A DNA stretch of 64,000 nt from JAHCHG01 sp965214585 (GTDB lineage Bacteria; Acidobacteriota; Blastocatellia; Pyrinomonadales; Pyrinomonadaceae): contig OZ243957.1 in assembly GCA_965214585.1 (NCBI GenBank), positions 434,001 through 498,000 of the forward strand, written 5' to 3'. Below are positions 42,563 through 50,843 of the stretch, in pieces. Position numbers and translations under genes: made by a program. Under the pieces are notes generated by a model. The model had not been told where the DNA came from. It ran no database searches and saw only the letters and a list, made by a program, of their open reading frames with translations. Within the stretch, counting starts at the first letter, position 1; each line of letters begins with the position of its first letter.

Positions 42563-43870
42563 ATGTATAAAATTCATTTAGCGACATTATTAATTTTTTT
42601 GGCGGCATTTGCAGGAACAGCTTGCGGACAAACTCAACGCACCGACTCTAAAGACGCACAACCGAAATCAAAAACCGATTGCCAGCCGATTGAAACAAGA
42701 CAACCGAATGCAGAGGAACAAAAACCGACTTTTCCCCAACAAACGCGGGCTTGCGAAGTTGAAACCAAGACGGCTTATGTCGTGTCGGTTGTTGCCAAAG
42801 GCTTAAACAAACCTTGGGCGGTTGAGCCTTTGCCGAATGGTGATTTTCTGATTACGGAAAAAAGCGGGCAGATTCGCATTGTTAAAAAAGACGGCAGAAT
42901 CGGCGAACCTCTCGAAGGAGTTTTAAGCGTCGAACAAGGCGGAATTACCGAAGCGAGCAAACAAGGCGGTCTGCCGCCGATCACGGCACGCGGTCAAGGC
43001 GGTTTGCTTGATGTTGCTCTGAGTCCGAACTTTAAGCAGGATCAGACTATTTTCTGGAGTTTTTCCGAAGACCGCGAAGACGGAAGCGGAACAAGCGTCG
43101 CTCGCGGACGTTTAAGCAAAGACCAAACAAAACTCGAAGACGTAAAAGTAATTTTCCGCGCCGTGCCGTCTTACAATAACGGTTTGCATTTCGGTTCGCG
43201 CATCGCTTTTGATAAAGCCGGAAAACTTTATGTGACAACCGGAGATCGTTTTGACCGTCCGAATCGTTTGAAAGTTCAGCAACTCGATAATCATTACGGC
43301 AAAGTTATGCGAATCAATCCCGACGGTTCAATTCCAAAGGATAATCCGTTTGTAAACAAAGCCGGAGCAAAACCCGAAATCTGGTCGCTCGGACACCGTA
43401 ATTTACAATCCGCCGCTTTTGATGCAAACGGACAACTTTGGACGGTTGAACACGGTGCGAGAGGCGGCGACGAATTAAACTTAATCAAAAAAGGCGAAAA
43501 TTACGGCTGGTCAATCGTAAGTTTCGGTCAGGAATATTCCGGTCAGCCGATTCCAAATGCAAAAACGACGAGAGAAGGCTACGTTGATCCCGTTTATTAT
43601 TGGGACCCGGTTATCGCACCTTCGGGAATGGAAATTTATACGGGTAAACAAATTCCCGAATGGAAAGGAAATATTTTCATCGGCGGTCTTGCATCGCAGC
43701 AATTGGTCAGACTGGTTTTGAAAGACAGCAGAGTTGTCGGTGAAGAACATTTGTTAAAAGATCGCGGACAACGCATCCGCGATGTAAAACAGGGAAACGA
43801 CGGCTTTCTATACGTTGTAACAGACGAAGAAAACGGTGAACTTTTGAGAATCGCACCTAGAGCGAATTAA
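42563..43870 (+). CDS. PQQ-dependent sugar dehydrogenase (aldose dehydrogenase type)
   Basis: 435 residues. After a signal peptide with a possible lipobox (AFAGTAC, Cys near 20), a Lys/Gln-rich linker leads to a six-bladed propeller from about residue 70. Motifs: GLNKPWAVEPLPNGDFLITEKSG, ARGQGGLLDVALSPNF, NNGLHFGSRIAFDKAGKLYVTTGDR, LGHRNLQSAAFDANGQLW, VEHGARGGDELNLIKKGENYGWS and a terminal GNDGFLYVVTDEENGELLRI. It oxidises aldoses in the periplasm with PQQ as cofactor; electron acceptor genes are not nearby and PQQ synthesis genes are not in the window. It is followed by a terminator-like hairpin. Confidence 0.88.
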   Translation: MYKIHLATLLIFLAAFAGTACGQTQRTDSKDAQPKSKTDCQPIETRQPNAEEQKPTFPQQTRACEVETKTAYVVSVVAKGLNKPWAVEPLPNGDFLITEKSGQIRIVKKDGRIGEPLEGVLSVEQGGITEASKQGGLPPITARGQGGLLDVALSPNFKQDQTIFWSFSEDREDGSGTSVARGRLSKDQTKLEDVKVIFRAVPSYNNGLHFGSRIAFDKAGKLYVTTGDRFDRPNRLKVQQLDNHYGKVMRINPDGSIPKDNPFVNKAGAKPEIWSLGHRNLQSAAFDANGQLWTVEHGARGGDELNLIKKGENYGWSIVSFGQEYSGQPIPNAKTTREGYVDPVYYWDPVIAPSGMEIYTGKQIPEWKGNIFIGGLASQQLVRLVLKDSRVVGEEHLLKDRGQRIRDVKQGNDGFLYVVTDEENGELLRIAPRAN

Positions 43871-43893
43871 GAATTGATGTAAGGTATTTTAGA

Positions 43894-43973
43894 TTTTTTT
43901 ATCGTGACATAATTATCAATGCCTAATTGGTAATTAGTAATTGATAATTTGGCATTATCGCGCGATAAAAAAA
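43894..43973 (+). terminator. Terminator-like hairpin after the sugar dehydrogenase
   Basis: Outer arms TTTTTTATCG and CGATAAAAAA and inner AATGCC/GGCATT arms around an AT-only TAATTGGTAATTAGTAATTG segment. The inner segment is a simple-sequence hairpin repeat like those at 50775 and 57466. Confidence 0.55.
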
Positions 43974-44053
43974 CCGGAAATTTATCAAGCCTAAGACAAA
44001 CCATTCAACCTTACATTTAATTTTAAACTGCTCTAAGAATTAACCGATAAAAA

Positions 44054-44088
44054 GAAATGCGAATTTGAAAATTACAAATTCGCATTTC
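44054..44088 (-). terminator. Terminator after the beta-helix gene
   Basis: A perfect 14-bp stem (GAAATGCGAATTTG with its complement, 44054-44067 and 44075-44088) with a 7-nt loop; the minus strand continues with a T run. Confidence 0.75.
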
Positions 44089-44138
44089 TTCAATTTCTAA
44101 AATCAATTTGTCAAGGTTTATTCTACTTTAGAAAAAAG

Positions 44139-46220
44139 TTATATTTCCTTAATTTTGACAAAATCATATAAAATTGACTTTACCATAAACTGAAAATCAT
44201 ATTTCGGCAAAAGAAGCGACGCAAAATTTGCGCTCGTTCCCCACGCCTCAACTTCGACAATTCGACTGTAACCGCCCAAACCGTTATTGACCAATATCCT
44301 GATTTTTGAAGTCGTAATAGGCGAAAACGTGAGCTTTCTCCAGACTTTGTTATTGTTTCTTATATCTCCATTCGGAACATTTTTCCAAGCCGAACCGTTC
44401 CAGTATTGCACCTTGAAATTTTTGATGCCGTATCTGGAAAACGTGGTGTTTAATGTCGGCTCAATCGGATTTGTGTAATTGTCCTGCACGGTAAAAACAT
44501 TTATTTCGTCAATCGTTCTGTTGCCGTCAAAATTTACCTCCAACCAATCGGGAAAACTGTTTCGTGTAGCATCTTTCCAGTATCCGTTTTGATTATAGTT
44601 TTTACCGCGACGATCATTGTTGATTGCCGCATCCGGTGAATAATTTCCGTTGATATATGACGACGCACGGGCAACCGCGCCGTCTGTTACCGATGCCGCA
44701 TTTCTACGCGGATTTGACGTTGGCGTAGGCGTTGGAGTCGGCGTTACCGTCGGTATCACTATCGGAGTAGGCGATGGATTCGGTGTCGGCGTTGGTGTCG
44801 GGTTCGGCGTTGGTGTCGGATTCGGCGTTGGATTTGGCGTTGGTGTCGGCGTTGGATTTGGATTCGGATCGGAATTAAGTTCAAATGCGCCAATATCGGT
44901 TCTCGCGTCGCCGTCGCCGTCGCCGTCTGTCGGACGGGTAAAGCCTCTCTGGTCAACCGGCGGAAAATTATTCGGGTCGCCCGCATCCGTTGCCGGACTG
45001 CCGGGAAACAATTTATGGGTCAGAGTCGGACCGCCGTTATCGGCAAGCGGTTCGAGCATCGCGCTCGTGTTCAGAATGTTGCCGGTTGTGTCGCCGACGA
45101 TAATCGTTTCATATGTTGTGGTCGTGTTGCCGACGGTCTTTCTTTTGTATGTCGAGCCGATCAGATTATAACCGAGCGAAGTTAAAACTCCGTCAAAATC
45201 CGTTTCTTCATCGCCGTTCGAGGTCGTGTTTCCGGCAATAATGGTGTTGCCGACTGTTACCGTGTCGTTTCCAAAAGCTCTGACTCCGCCGCCCCGATCA
45301 ATGGTAGTCGCACGGTTTAAGGTAATGGTCGAACTTAAAATTTCTATATCATTTCCGATGAAAAGTCCGCCGCCCGTGCCTGTGTAATTCTGGCTGATGG
45401 TCGAATTGATTATTTGCTTATTTCCTTCAACTAAACCGCTTACATAGATTCCGCCGCCGCTGTCTATTGTTCTGTTGGATTTTATCAGAGAACCTTCGAT
45501 TTTCGCCGTTCCGCCGATTGACAAACCGCCGCCGTCTTCTCTGGCATAATTATCTTTGATCGTCGAATTAACCAGAAGCAAATTGCTGTAACTGTAAATT
45601 CCGCCGCCGCGTCCGTGTTGTTCGTTTGCCGAATTGTTGCTGATCTCGGAATTTCGCACAATCAACGTGCCAAAACTGCTGATTCCGCCGCCGTCTTCGC
45701 CCGCGTAACTACTCGTTACTCTCGAATCTATCAACTCCAGACTGCCGCTTGAAACTTTGATCGCTCCGCCGTCGTCATCTTCGCCCGGAACGCGCCCTTC
45801 GGTGATGTGCATTCCGCTGATGACGACGCTGCACGTTCCCGAAATATAAAAAACACGCCCGGCATTATTTCCGCTGACGGTCAATAAATCCGCTCCCGGC
45901 GCATTAATTACAAATCTTCCCGAATTATAAAATCTGATTCTATTGCTCGTCAAAGTAATCGTCCGCGGCTGGCTGAAAAATGCCGAATCAAATTCGATCA
46001 CGTCATCTCCCGCCGCAGCATCCGCGTCCGCTACCGCCTGCCGCAAACTTCCCGCCCCCGAATCCGCATCATTCGTAACCGTAAAAGTCGCCGCTTGTGC
46101 TTCGGCAAAACTAAAAAAACAGATTACCGCCGCAACTACAAAGCCGATCTTCAGATTTTCAAATTTCATATTATTTCCAAAAACCGCTTTTCGTATTTCA
46201 CAAACCAATTTTTTGTGCAT
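44139..46220 (-). CDS. Secreted choice-of-anchor Q beta-helix protein with C-terminal discoidin-like domain
   Basis: About 693 residues. A signal region ends in FAEAQAATFTV. A right-handed parallel beta-helix (about 35-310) shows GGGISSFGTLIVRNSEISNN-type turns. The choice-of-anchor Q end is LADNGGPTLTHKLFPGSPATDAG then DQRGFTRP and TDIGAFEL (to about 440). A Pro-Thr/Asn linker of about 65 residues (NPTPTPTP) follows, then a discoidin (F5/8 type C)-like domain (about 525-670) with WLEVNFDGNRTIDEINVFTV and IVEVEAW. The start at 46220 is chosen for the AAGGAGGG site before it; the encoding of further residues upstream lacks one. Probably an adhesin or carbohydrate-binding surface protein. Confidence 0.85.
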   Translation of the reverse strand: MHKKLVCEIRKAVFGNNMKFENLKIGFVVAAVICFFSFAEAQAATFTVTNDADSGAGSLRQAVADADAAAGDDVIEFDSAFFSQPRTITLTSNRIRFYNSGRFVINAPGADLLTVSGNNAGRVFYISGTCSVVISGMHITEGRVPGEDDDGGAIKVSSGSLELIDSRVTSSYAGEDGGGISSFGTLIVRNSEISNNSANEQHGRGGGIYSYSNLLLVNSTIKDNYAREDGGGLSIGGTAKIEGSLIKSNRTIDSGGGIYVSGLVEGNKQIINSTISQNYTGTGGGLFIGNDIEILSSTITLNRATTIDRGGGVRAFGNDTVTVGNTIIAGNTTSNGDEETDFDGVLTSLGYNLIGSTYKRKTVGNTTTTYETIIVGDTTGNILNTSAMLEPLADNGGPTLTHKLFPGSPATDAGDPNNFPPVDQRGFTRPTDGDGDGDARTDIGAFELNSDPNPNPTPTPTPNPTPNPTPTPNPTPTPTPNPSPTPIVIPTVTPTPTPTPTSNPRRNAASVTDGAVARASSYINGNYSPDAAINNDRRGKNYNQNGYWKDATRNSFPDWLEVNFDGNRTIDEINVFTVQDNYTNPIEPTLNTTFSRYGIKNFKVQYWNGSAWKNVPNGDIRNNNKVWRKLTFSPITTSKIRILVNNGLGGYSRIVEVEAWGTSANFASLLLPKYDFQFMVKSILYDFVKIKEI

Positions 46221-46532
46221 TATAACCCTCCTTATTTTTGTTTTGATAATAAATAGACTCAATTTATTTTATAATAATCTTAATCGTCAATTAATCCAAA
46301 TATTTTATCCGATATTATGAAAGTTTAACGCGAATGTTATTCCGCCTTTATACAAAGATTTTTTATTTGAAATCGTTTCAATCCACTCAGTTCGGAATAA
46401 GCGTTTTACTTTTATACCTTGTTTCACAAATTTGCGTTACCGAATCGGCACGGGAAAAAGCAGCGATTCGGCGCGAAGAACAGCGTTGCTAACGGTTCAA
46501 AGTTTTTATTTTGGCAAAACAATTTTTCAAAT

Positions 46533-47186
46533 TTATTCATTTTTGCCGATAAAAAATTCGACGGAAATTTGCGCCGAAACTTTATTTTCATTTTGAAACT
46601 GCGCCCCGATGTCCGCCGGGGCGACTCGTCTTTTCAGAGATTCTCCCGCAAATGCTGCGGAAATCATCGGTTCGGGTTTCGGCAATTCGTTGTAAACATC
46701 CGAGCAGGTTCTGATTCCGACGATTTTGTAACCGACGGCTTCCGCCATTGCGTCGGCTTTGCGCTTGGCTTTAACCATCGCCTCACGCGCCAGTTCGACA
46801 CGCGCTTTGTCCTCGTCGAAAATCCATTCGGTAAAATCGAGCCGGCAATTTTTCTGCCGGGCAATTACGCCGAGCGCGTTCGGCATCAATTCCAAATCTC
46901 CGACGCGCACGACGATTTTATAAGTTCCTTTTGAAGACGTATTAAAAAAGCCCGTTTCAGTTTGAACGTGGACATCTTTGACAAAAATATTTTCAACACC
47001 GATGCCGACTTGCCGCAAATCTTCGACCAGATTTTTAACTTCGGCGGATTTTTCCAAAGCTGCGTTGCCGTAAACAAAATTTTCGCCCGAAATTTCCAGA
47101 TGCAGTTTGGCGGAAACGGCGTTTATAAATTGCTCGGCAATTTCGGAAATTTTCAAAATTCCGGTTCTATCCGTATTTTCAGACAT
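46533..47186 (-). CDS. SIMPL-domain protein (DUF541)
   Basis: 217 residues. The C-terminal part EREAMVKAKRKADAMAEAVGYKIVGIRTCSD-like segment (ARVELAREAMVKAKRKADAMA, about 125-150) and the YKIVVRVGDLEL region identify the SIMPL fold. No clear signal peptide, unlike many family members, so it may be cytoplasmic. Function of the family is unsettled, with links to oxidative stress and outer-membrane proteins. It lies 5 nt after the 179-residue secreted protein gene, in one operon. About 270 bp of spacer follow, holding a small GC hairpin (CCGAATCG arms near 46440). Confidence 0.75.
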   Translation of the reverse strand: MSENTDRTGILKISEIAEQFINAVSAKLHLEISGENFVYGNAALEKSAEVKNLVEDLRQVGIGVENIFVKDVHVQTETGFFNTSSKGTYKIVVRVGDLELMPNALGVIARQKNCRLDFTEWIFDEDKARVELAREAMVKAKRKADAMAEAVGYKIVGIRTCSDVYNELPKPEPMISAAFAGESLKRRVAPADIGAQFQNENKVSAQISVEFFIGKNE

Positions 47187-47191
47187 AATTT

Positions 47192-47731
47192 TTACTTTTG
47201 AACGACAAACTTATTCTTTTGCCACGCTAATTCGTAAATTTTCTCATTGTTATTATTGCGGGCGATGACAGTCGTGCCGTAGCGCGGCAATTCATAAATA
47301 GTGCATTCGCCTTCTTCCTCGTTTTCGCACGTTTCGTGGTTCGGCACAACCGTTTTTGTTACGTTTTTCCATTTACCGCCGGCATAATCCAACATATAAA
47401 AATCATTCCCGTTTTCCCAATCGAGCGTTACGCCGATTAAATATTTGCCGCCCGTTTTCTTAAAAAGCGCAAGCGTTACGCCCGGACGCGCTCCGTCGCC
47501 GTTTACAGATAAATAACCGTTTTTGTCGTCGCGCACGATGACGTTTCCGTTTTCATTTTTCAAATAATCGCGCCGGTTGACACCCGCTTCATACCCGTCG
47601 CCGAGAAATTCCTGCGGCAAAATCAAATAATAATCAACCGCCGTTTTCGGCTGCGAATTTTTCTTTTGTGCATCTGCCGCAACTGCCGAAAAAACAATTA
47701 CCAATAGAACTAAAAGCATTTTATTTTTCAT
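47192..47731 (-). CDS. Secreted uncharacterised 179-residue protein
   Basis: A signal peptide (NKMLLVLLVIVFSAVAADAQ) precedes a beta-rich domain: YYLILPQEFLGDGYEA, RDDKNGYLSVNGDGARPGVTLALF, DFYMLDYAGGKWKNVTKTVVPN, ending YELAWQKNKFVVQK. Two cysteines (HETCENEEEGECTIY) could form a disulfide in the periplasm. No family is recognised. It leads a two-gene operon with the SIMPL protein. Confidence 0.75.
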   Translation of the reverse strand: MKNKMLLVLLVIVFSAVAADAQKKNSQPKTAVDYYLILPQEFLGDGYEAGVNRRDYLKNENGNVIVRDDKNGYLSVNGDGARPGVTLALFKKTGGKYLIGVTLDWENGNDFYMLDYAGGKWKNVTKTVVPNHETCENEEEGECTIYELPRYGTTVIARNNNNEKIYELAWQKNKFVVQK

Positions 47732-47820
47732 TTATTTTCCTCTCTAAGTTTTAGACATTTATTTTCCAAATAAGAAATCGGATTTCAACTTTTGTAAATT
47801 CCTTACCACATTTTATTTAA

Positions 47821-47875
47821 ATTTCCACCAAATCAATCCGCGCTTTTTGCAGTTTGTCCGAACAATTACGCCGCG
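47821..47875 (-). pseudogene. Fossil of the aldehyde dehydrogenase 3' end, copy 2
   Basis: The sequence is nearly identical to the last 40-50 nt of the aldehyde dehydrogenase gene (coding LQKAQIDLVEI then TAA) at 49239, with an exact offset of two 709-bp periods. It marks the distal end of the tandem duplication. Confidence 0.75.
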
Positions 47876-48090
47876 CTTTTCTCTCTTTCTTCTTGTTCAT
47901 ACCGACTCGGATGAAGCGAAAGATACTCATTCACTTCCAAATTCATTTTGCCGATTTCCGCTAAAAATCCGCCCGCCGACGCTTCATAAGTCGAGGAATT
48001 TGCTTCAACCTTTCGCATATTCAAAACCAAATCCGTAAATTTTTGAATTCTTTCGAGCGTCCCTTTTAGTTCTATATCGTTTTTAATCAT
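47866..48090 (-). CDS. Small helical protein, duplicated pair, copy 2
   Basis: A 74-residue all-helical protein (IELKGTLERIQKFTDLVLNMRKVE, EASAGGFLAEIGKMNLEVNEYLSLHPS). It is a paralogue of the 73-residue protein at 48575, about half identical, with the block ASAGGFLAEIxKMNxEVxEYLSxHPS conserved. The ATG overlaps the end of the nucleotidyltransferase-like gene by 8 nt (ATGATTAA), as in copy 1. The tight coupling suggests a two-component module, possibly toxin-antitoxin. No known family recognised. Confidence 0.7.
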   Translation of the reverse strand: MIKNDIELKGTLERIQKFTDLVLNMRKVEANSSTYEASAGGFLAEIGKMNLEVNEYLSLHPSRYEQEEREKSAA

Positions 48091-48526
48091 CAATTTTCAC
48101 CTCTACAATTCCGCGCAATGTTTGGTCGCGTTTTAGCTGCCAACCTTTAATAAATTTGTCAACATCACCGATTATACCTGATTTTGTTCCCCAGAAAATA
48201 CTTGCGCCCTCATATTCCTGCGTTGTCAGATGCTTAAAGATCAGACGGCTTTTTCCGAAAACTTCATCGGGATCAAAACCGTCTTTCATCAGCAAAAAAA
48301 TATCAATATCATTCGGGTTTTCTTTTGCCGTAACAAACGAACCGTAAATAATAAACCGCAAAATTTGATTCGTTGCCGTCGCGGAATAATAAATTTTCTT
48401 CAAACGTCCGGCGACGAGTTGACGCTGCAAAGAACCCGCGCCGAAATAATCTAGTATTTCCGGCAGCGTCGCTTCATAAATGCCGACGGGCAAATCGCCG
48501 TTTTCATTAAAATCGGGAAACGTCAT
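48083..48526 (-). CDS. Nucleotidyltransferase-like protein (MNT/DUF6932 type), copy 2
   Basis: 147 residues. After MTFPDFNENGDLPVGIYEATLPEILDYFG and the RQLVAGRLKKIYY helix, the nucleotidyltransferase motif GSFVTAKENPNDIDIFLLM (about 60) has the GS and DxD of pol-beta-like enzymes such as MNT antitoxins. The N-terminal half is identical in sequence to copy 1 (48789-49235), the C-terminal half only partly. It is followed with overlap by the small helical gene. Confidence 0.75.
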   Translation of the reverse strand: MTFPDFNENGDLPVGIYEATLPEILDYFGAGSLQRQLVAGRLKKIYYSATATNQILRFIIYGSFVTAKENPNDIDIFLLMKDGFDPDEVFGKSRLIFKHLTTQEYEGASIFWGTKSGIIGDVDKFIKGWQLKRDQTLRGIVEVKIDD

Positions 48527-48529
48527 TAA

Positions 48530-48585
48530 ATCTCCACCAAATCAATCTGCGCCTTTTGGAGTTTGCCCGAACAATTACGCCGCGA
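48530..48585 (-). pseudogene. Fossil of the aldehyde dehydrogenase 3' end, copy 1
   Basis: About 50 nt nearly identical to the end of the aldehyde dehydrogenase gene at 49239, again reading to LQKAQIDLVEI and TAA and joined to the next ATG in the same way. It separates copy 1 from copy 2 of the duplicated pair. Confidence 0.8.
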
Positions 48586-48796
48586 TTTTTTCCCGTTCTT
48601 GCTCAAATTCGCTCGGATGAATAGAGAGATATTCCCGCACTTCACGATTCATTTTATCAATTTCAGCCAAAAAACCGCCCGCGGAAGCGCGATAATTTTC
48701 GGGATTTCTTTCGGTTTTGCGGATCGCTTCAATCATTTTCCAAAAACGATTTATTCTTTCCTGTGTTGCTTCCAATTCGCTTTCACTTTTAATCAT
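48575..48796 (-). CDS. Small helical protein, duplicated pair, copy 1
   Basis: 73 residues, predicted helical throughout (SELEATQERINRFWKMIEAIRKTE, RASAGGFLAEIDKMNREVREYLSIHPSEFEQERE). The ATG overlaps the end of the preceding gene by 8 nt. Partner and paralogue relations are as for copy 2. A family name is not recognised. Confidence 0.7.
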   Translation of the reverse strand: MIKSESELEATQERINRFWKMIEAIRKTERNPENYRASAGGFLAEIDKMNREVREYLSIHPSEFEQEREKIAA

Positions 48797-49235
48797 AACT
48801 TATTACCTCCACAATTCCGCGCCGTGTTTGACCCACGCGTTTAAATTGCCAACCTTCGATAAAGGTCTTTTCGTCAATCATCACCGACGATTCCAACATC
48901 CAAAAAATACTTGCGCCGATGTCCGTTTCGCTCTCTAAATGTTCAAAAATTCTTCTGACTTCGCCGCTAAAACGATTTTTCTCAAAATCGTCGTTCATCA
49001 CTAAAAATATATCAACATCATTCGGATTCGGTTTATCGGTAACGAACGAACCGTAAATGATAAACCGCGCAAGTTGATTCGTGCTGCTTGCCAATCCGTA
49101 AATTTTCTTTAAGCGTCCGGCGACGAGTTGACGCTGCAAAGAACCCGCGCCGAAATAATCTAGTATTTCCGGCAGCGTCGCTTCATAAATGCCGACGGGC
49201 AAATCGCCGTTTTCATTAAAATCGGGAAACGTCAT
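48789..49235 (-). CDS. Nucleotidyltransferase-like protein (MNT/DUF6932 type), copy 1
   Basis: 148 residues with GSFVTDKPNPNDVDIFLVM (about 60), a pol-beta-type nucleotidyltransferase core with GS and DxD. The ATG overlaps the TAA of the aldehyde dehydrogenase gene by one base (TTTAATG), so it is read from the same message. MNT domains act as antitoxins that add nucleotides to HEPN toxins; the small helical protein next to it could be the partner, but it has no RX4-6H motif of HEPN, so the pair is of another type. Confidence 0.75.
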   Translation of the reverse strand: MTFPDFNENGDLPVGIYEATLPEILDYFGAGSLQRQLVAGRLKKIYGLASSTNQLARFIIYGSFVTDKPNPNDVDIFLVMNDDFEKNRFSGEVRRIFEHLESETDIGASIFWMLESSVMIDEKTFIEGWQFKRVGQTRRGIVEVISYD

Positions 49236-50764
49236 TAAATTTCCACCAAATCAATCTGCGCCTTTTGCAGTTTGCCCGAATAATCAACGTAGATTGATTT
49301 CCACTCCGAGAAAATATCCAGAACCTGCGTTCCGGCTTCGCGGTGTCCGTTGCCCGTCGCTTTTGTGCCGCCGAACGGGAGATGAACTTCCGCGCCGATT
49401 GTGGCGGAATTGACATAGACAATTCCGGTGTAAAGTTCCTGCGTTGCGTAAAACGCTTGGTTGACATCCTGCGTGTAAATCGCTGAACTCAAACCGTATC
49501 TGACATCGTTGGCAACGTCTATCGCTTCGTCTAAACTGCTGATTTTTATGCAGGTTGTAACAGGTCCGAAGATTTCTTCCTGCGAAACGCGCATATCTCT
49601 CGTCGCATTTGTGAAAATTGTCGGTTCGATAAAAAATCCGTCGGCATATTCGCCTTCGGTCAGACGGTTTCCGCCGCAAGCGATAATCGCGCCGTCTTCG
49701 TTTTTACCGATTTCGATGTATTTTAGAATTTTGTCCATCGCCTGTTGATTTATCACCGGACCGACTTCAACCGATTCGTCTAAACCGTTTCCGACTTTTA
49801 AGTTTTTCGCTTTTTCGGCTAATCTTTCGGTGAACTCTTCGTAAACTTTGGAATGAATAATCAAACGCGATGAAGCCGTGCAGCGTTGACCGCTAGTTCC
49901 AAATGCTCCCCACAGCGAACCTTCGACGGCGTTTTCAATATCCGCATCGTCCATTATGATAATCGCGTTTTTGCCGCCCATTTCCAGAGAAACGATCTTG
50001 TTATCTCTCGCACATTGTTCGGCGATGATTCGTCCCGTGTCGGTTGAGCCGGTGAACGAAATCAGGCGAACATCGTCGTGTTTGACTAATGCTTCGCCGG
50101 GTTCGGCTGCACCATTTACTAAATTTATAACGCCTTTCGGGATTCCCGCTTCTTCGCACGCTTTGACGAGATTCAAAGACGACAAAGGAACATCTTCGCC
50201 CGATTTCAAAACAACCGTATTCCCGCAAACAAGTGCCGGAATTAGTTTCCACGAAGGGATCGCCATCGGAAAATTAAACGGCGTAATCAAACCGCAAACG
50301 CCAATCGGCTGACGCTCGCACATCGCGTATTTGTTGGGCATTTCCGCTTTCGTCGTAAAACCGTGTAATCTTCTGCCTTCGCCCGCCGTGTAATATGTGC
50401 AGTCAATCGCTTCCTGCACATCGCCGCCCGCTTCCTTTAAAACCTTGCCCATTTCGCGTGTCATTTCTCGCGTGAACTCCGTTTTGTTGTCGCGCAGAAT
50501 CTCGCCCAAACGAAATAAAATTTCGGCGCGTTTCGGCGCGGGCGTTCTGCGCCATTTTGCTGCCGCGTCTTTTGCCGCCGCAACCGCCTCGTCAACATCT
50601 TCTTTGTTTGATTTCGGAAAAAGTCCGATGATGTCGTTTTTATCCGCCGGATTTACGTTTTCAAAAAATTCGCCGCTTGAGCTTTCTACCCATTCGCCGC
50701 CGATGTAATTTTTATAAGTTTCGGTGGATTTTTCCAAATTTTTGCTCTCTTTTAATTTTGTCAT
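49235..50764 (-). CDS. Aldehyde dehydrogenase
   Basis: 509 residues, normal family length. Rossmann-related NFPMAIPSWKLIPALVCGNTVVLK (about 165), the glutamate in VSLEMGGKNA (about 262), and the catalytic cysteine in FGTSGQRCTASSRL (about 295). It oxidises an aldehyde to an acid with NAD(P). Similarity in layout is to the glyceraldehyde-/piperideine-6-carboxylate- and succinic-semialdehyde-type groups; substrate unknown. Its last codons overlap the nucleotidyltransferase-like gene and have been copied downstream twice. The promoter region to the right includes an AT hairpin (50775-50828) shared with the HtrA gene end. Confidence 0.9.
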   Translation of the reverse strand: MTKLKESKNLEKSTETYKNYIGGEWVESSSGEFFENVNPADKNDIIGLFPKSNKEDVDEAVAAAKDAAAKWRRTPAPKRAEILFRLGEILRDNKTEFTREMTREMGKVLKEAGGDVQEAIDCTYYTAGEGRRLHGFTTKAEMPNKYAMCERQPIGVCGLITPFNFPMAIPSWKLIPALVCGNTVVLKSGEDVPLSSLNLVKACEEAGIPKGVINLVNGAAEPGEALVKHDDVRLISFTGSTDTGRIIAEQCARDNKIVSLEMGGKNAIIIMDDADIENAVEGSLWGAFGTSGQRCTASSRLIIHSKVYEEFTERLAEKAKNLKVGNGLDESVEVGPVINQQAMDKILKYIEIGKNEDGAIIACGGNRLTEGEYADGFFIEPTIFTNATRDMRVSQEEIFGPVTTCIKISSLDEAIDVANDVRYGLSSAIYTQDVNQAFYATQELYTGIVYVNSATIGAEVHLPFGGTKATGNGHREAGTQVLDIFSEWKSIYVDYSGKLQKAQIDLVEI

Positions 50765-50774
50765 ATTTGATAAG

Positions 50775-50828
50775 TGTAAATAGAAAATCGTAAATAGTAA
50801 ATTCTCACTATTTACGATTTTCTATTTA
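50775..50828. repeat. AT-rich hairpin repeat
   Basis: A perfect 22-bp stem (GTAAATAGAAAATCGTAAAT at the left arm) with a 10-nt loop, between the aldehyde dehydrogenase start and the HtrA stop on the same strand. It is a member of the TAAATAG/TAAATGG simple hairpin type also seen near 57466 and 57881. Confidence 0.8.
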
Positions 50829-50843
50829 CGATTTACTAATCAT

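Noticed and set aside
44650..45171. Plus-strand frame with repeated Gly-Val opposite the beta-helix gene
   Set aside because: It is the antisense reading of the Pro-Thr linker repeat; no start signal, and the minus-strand protein is clearly the real one.
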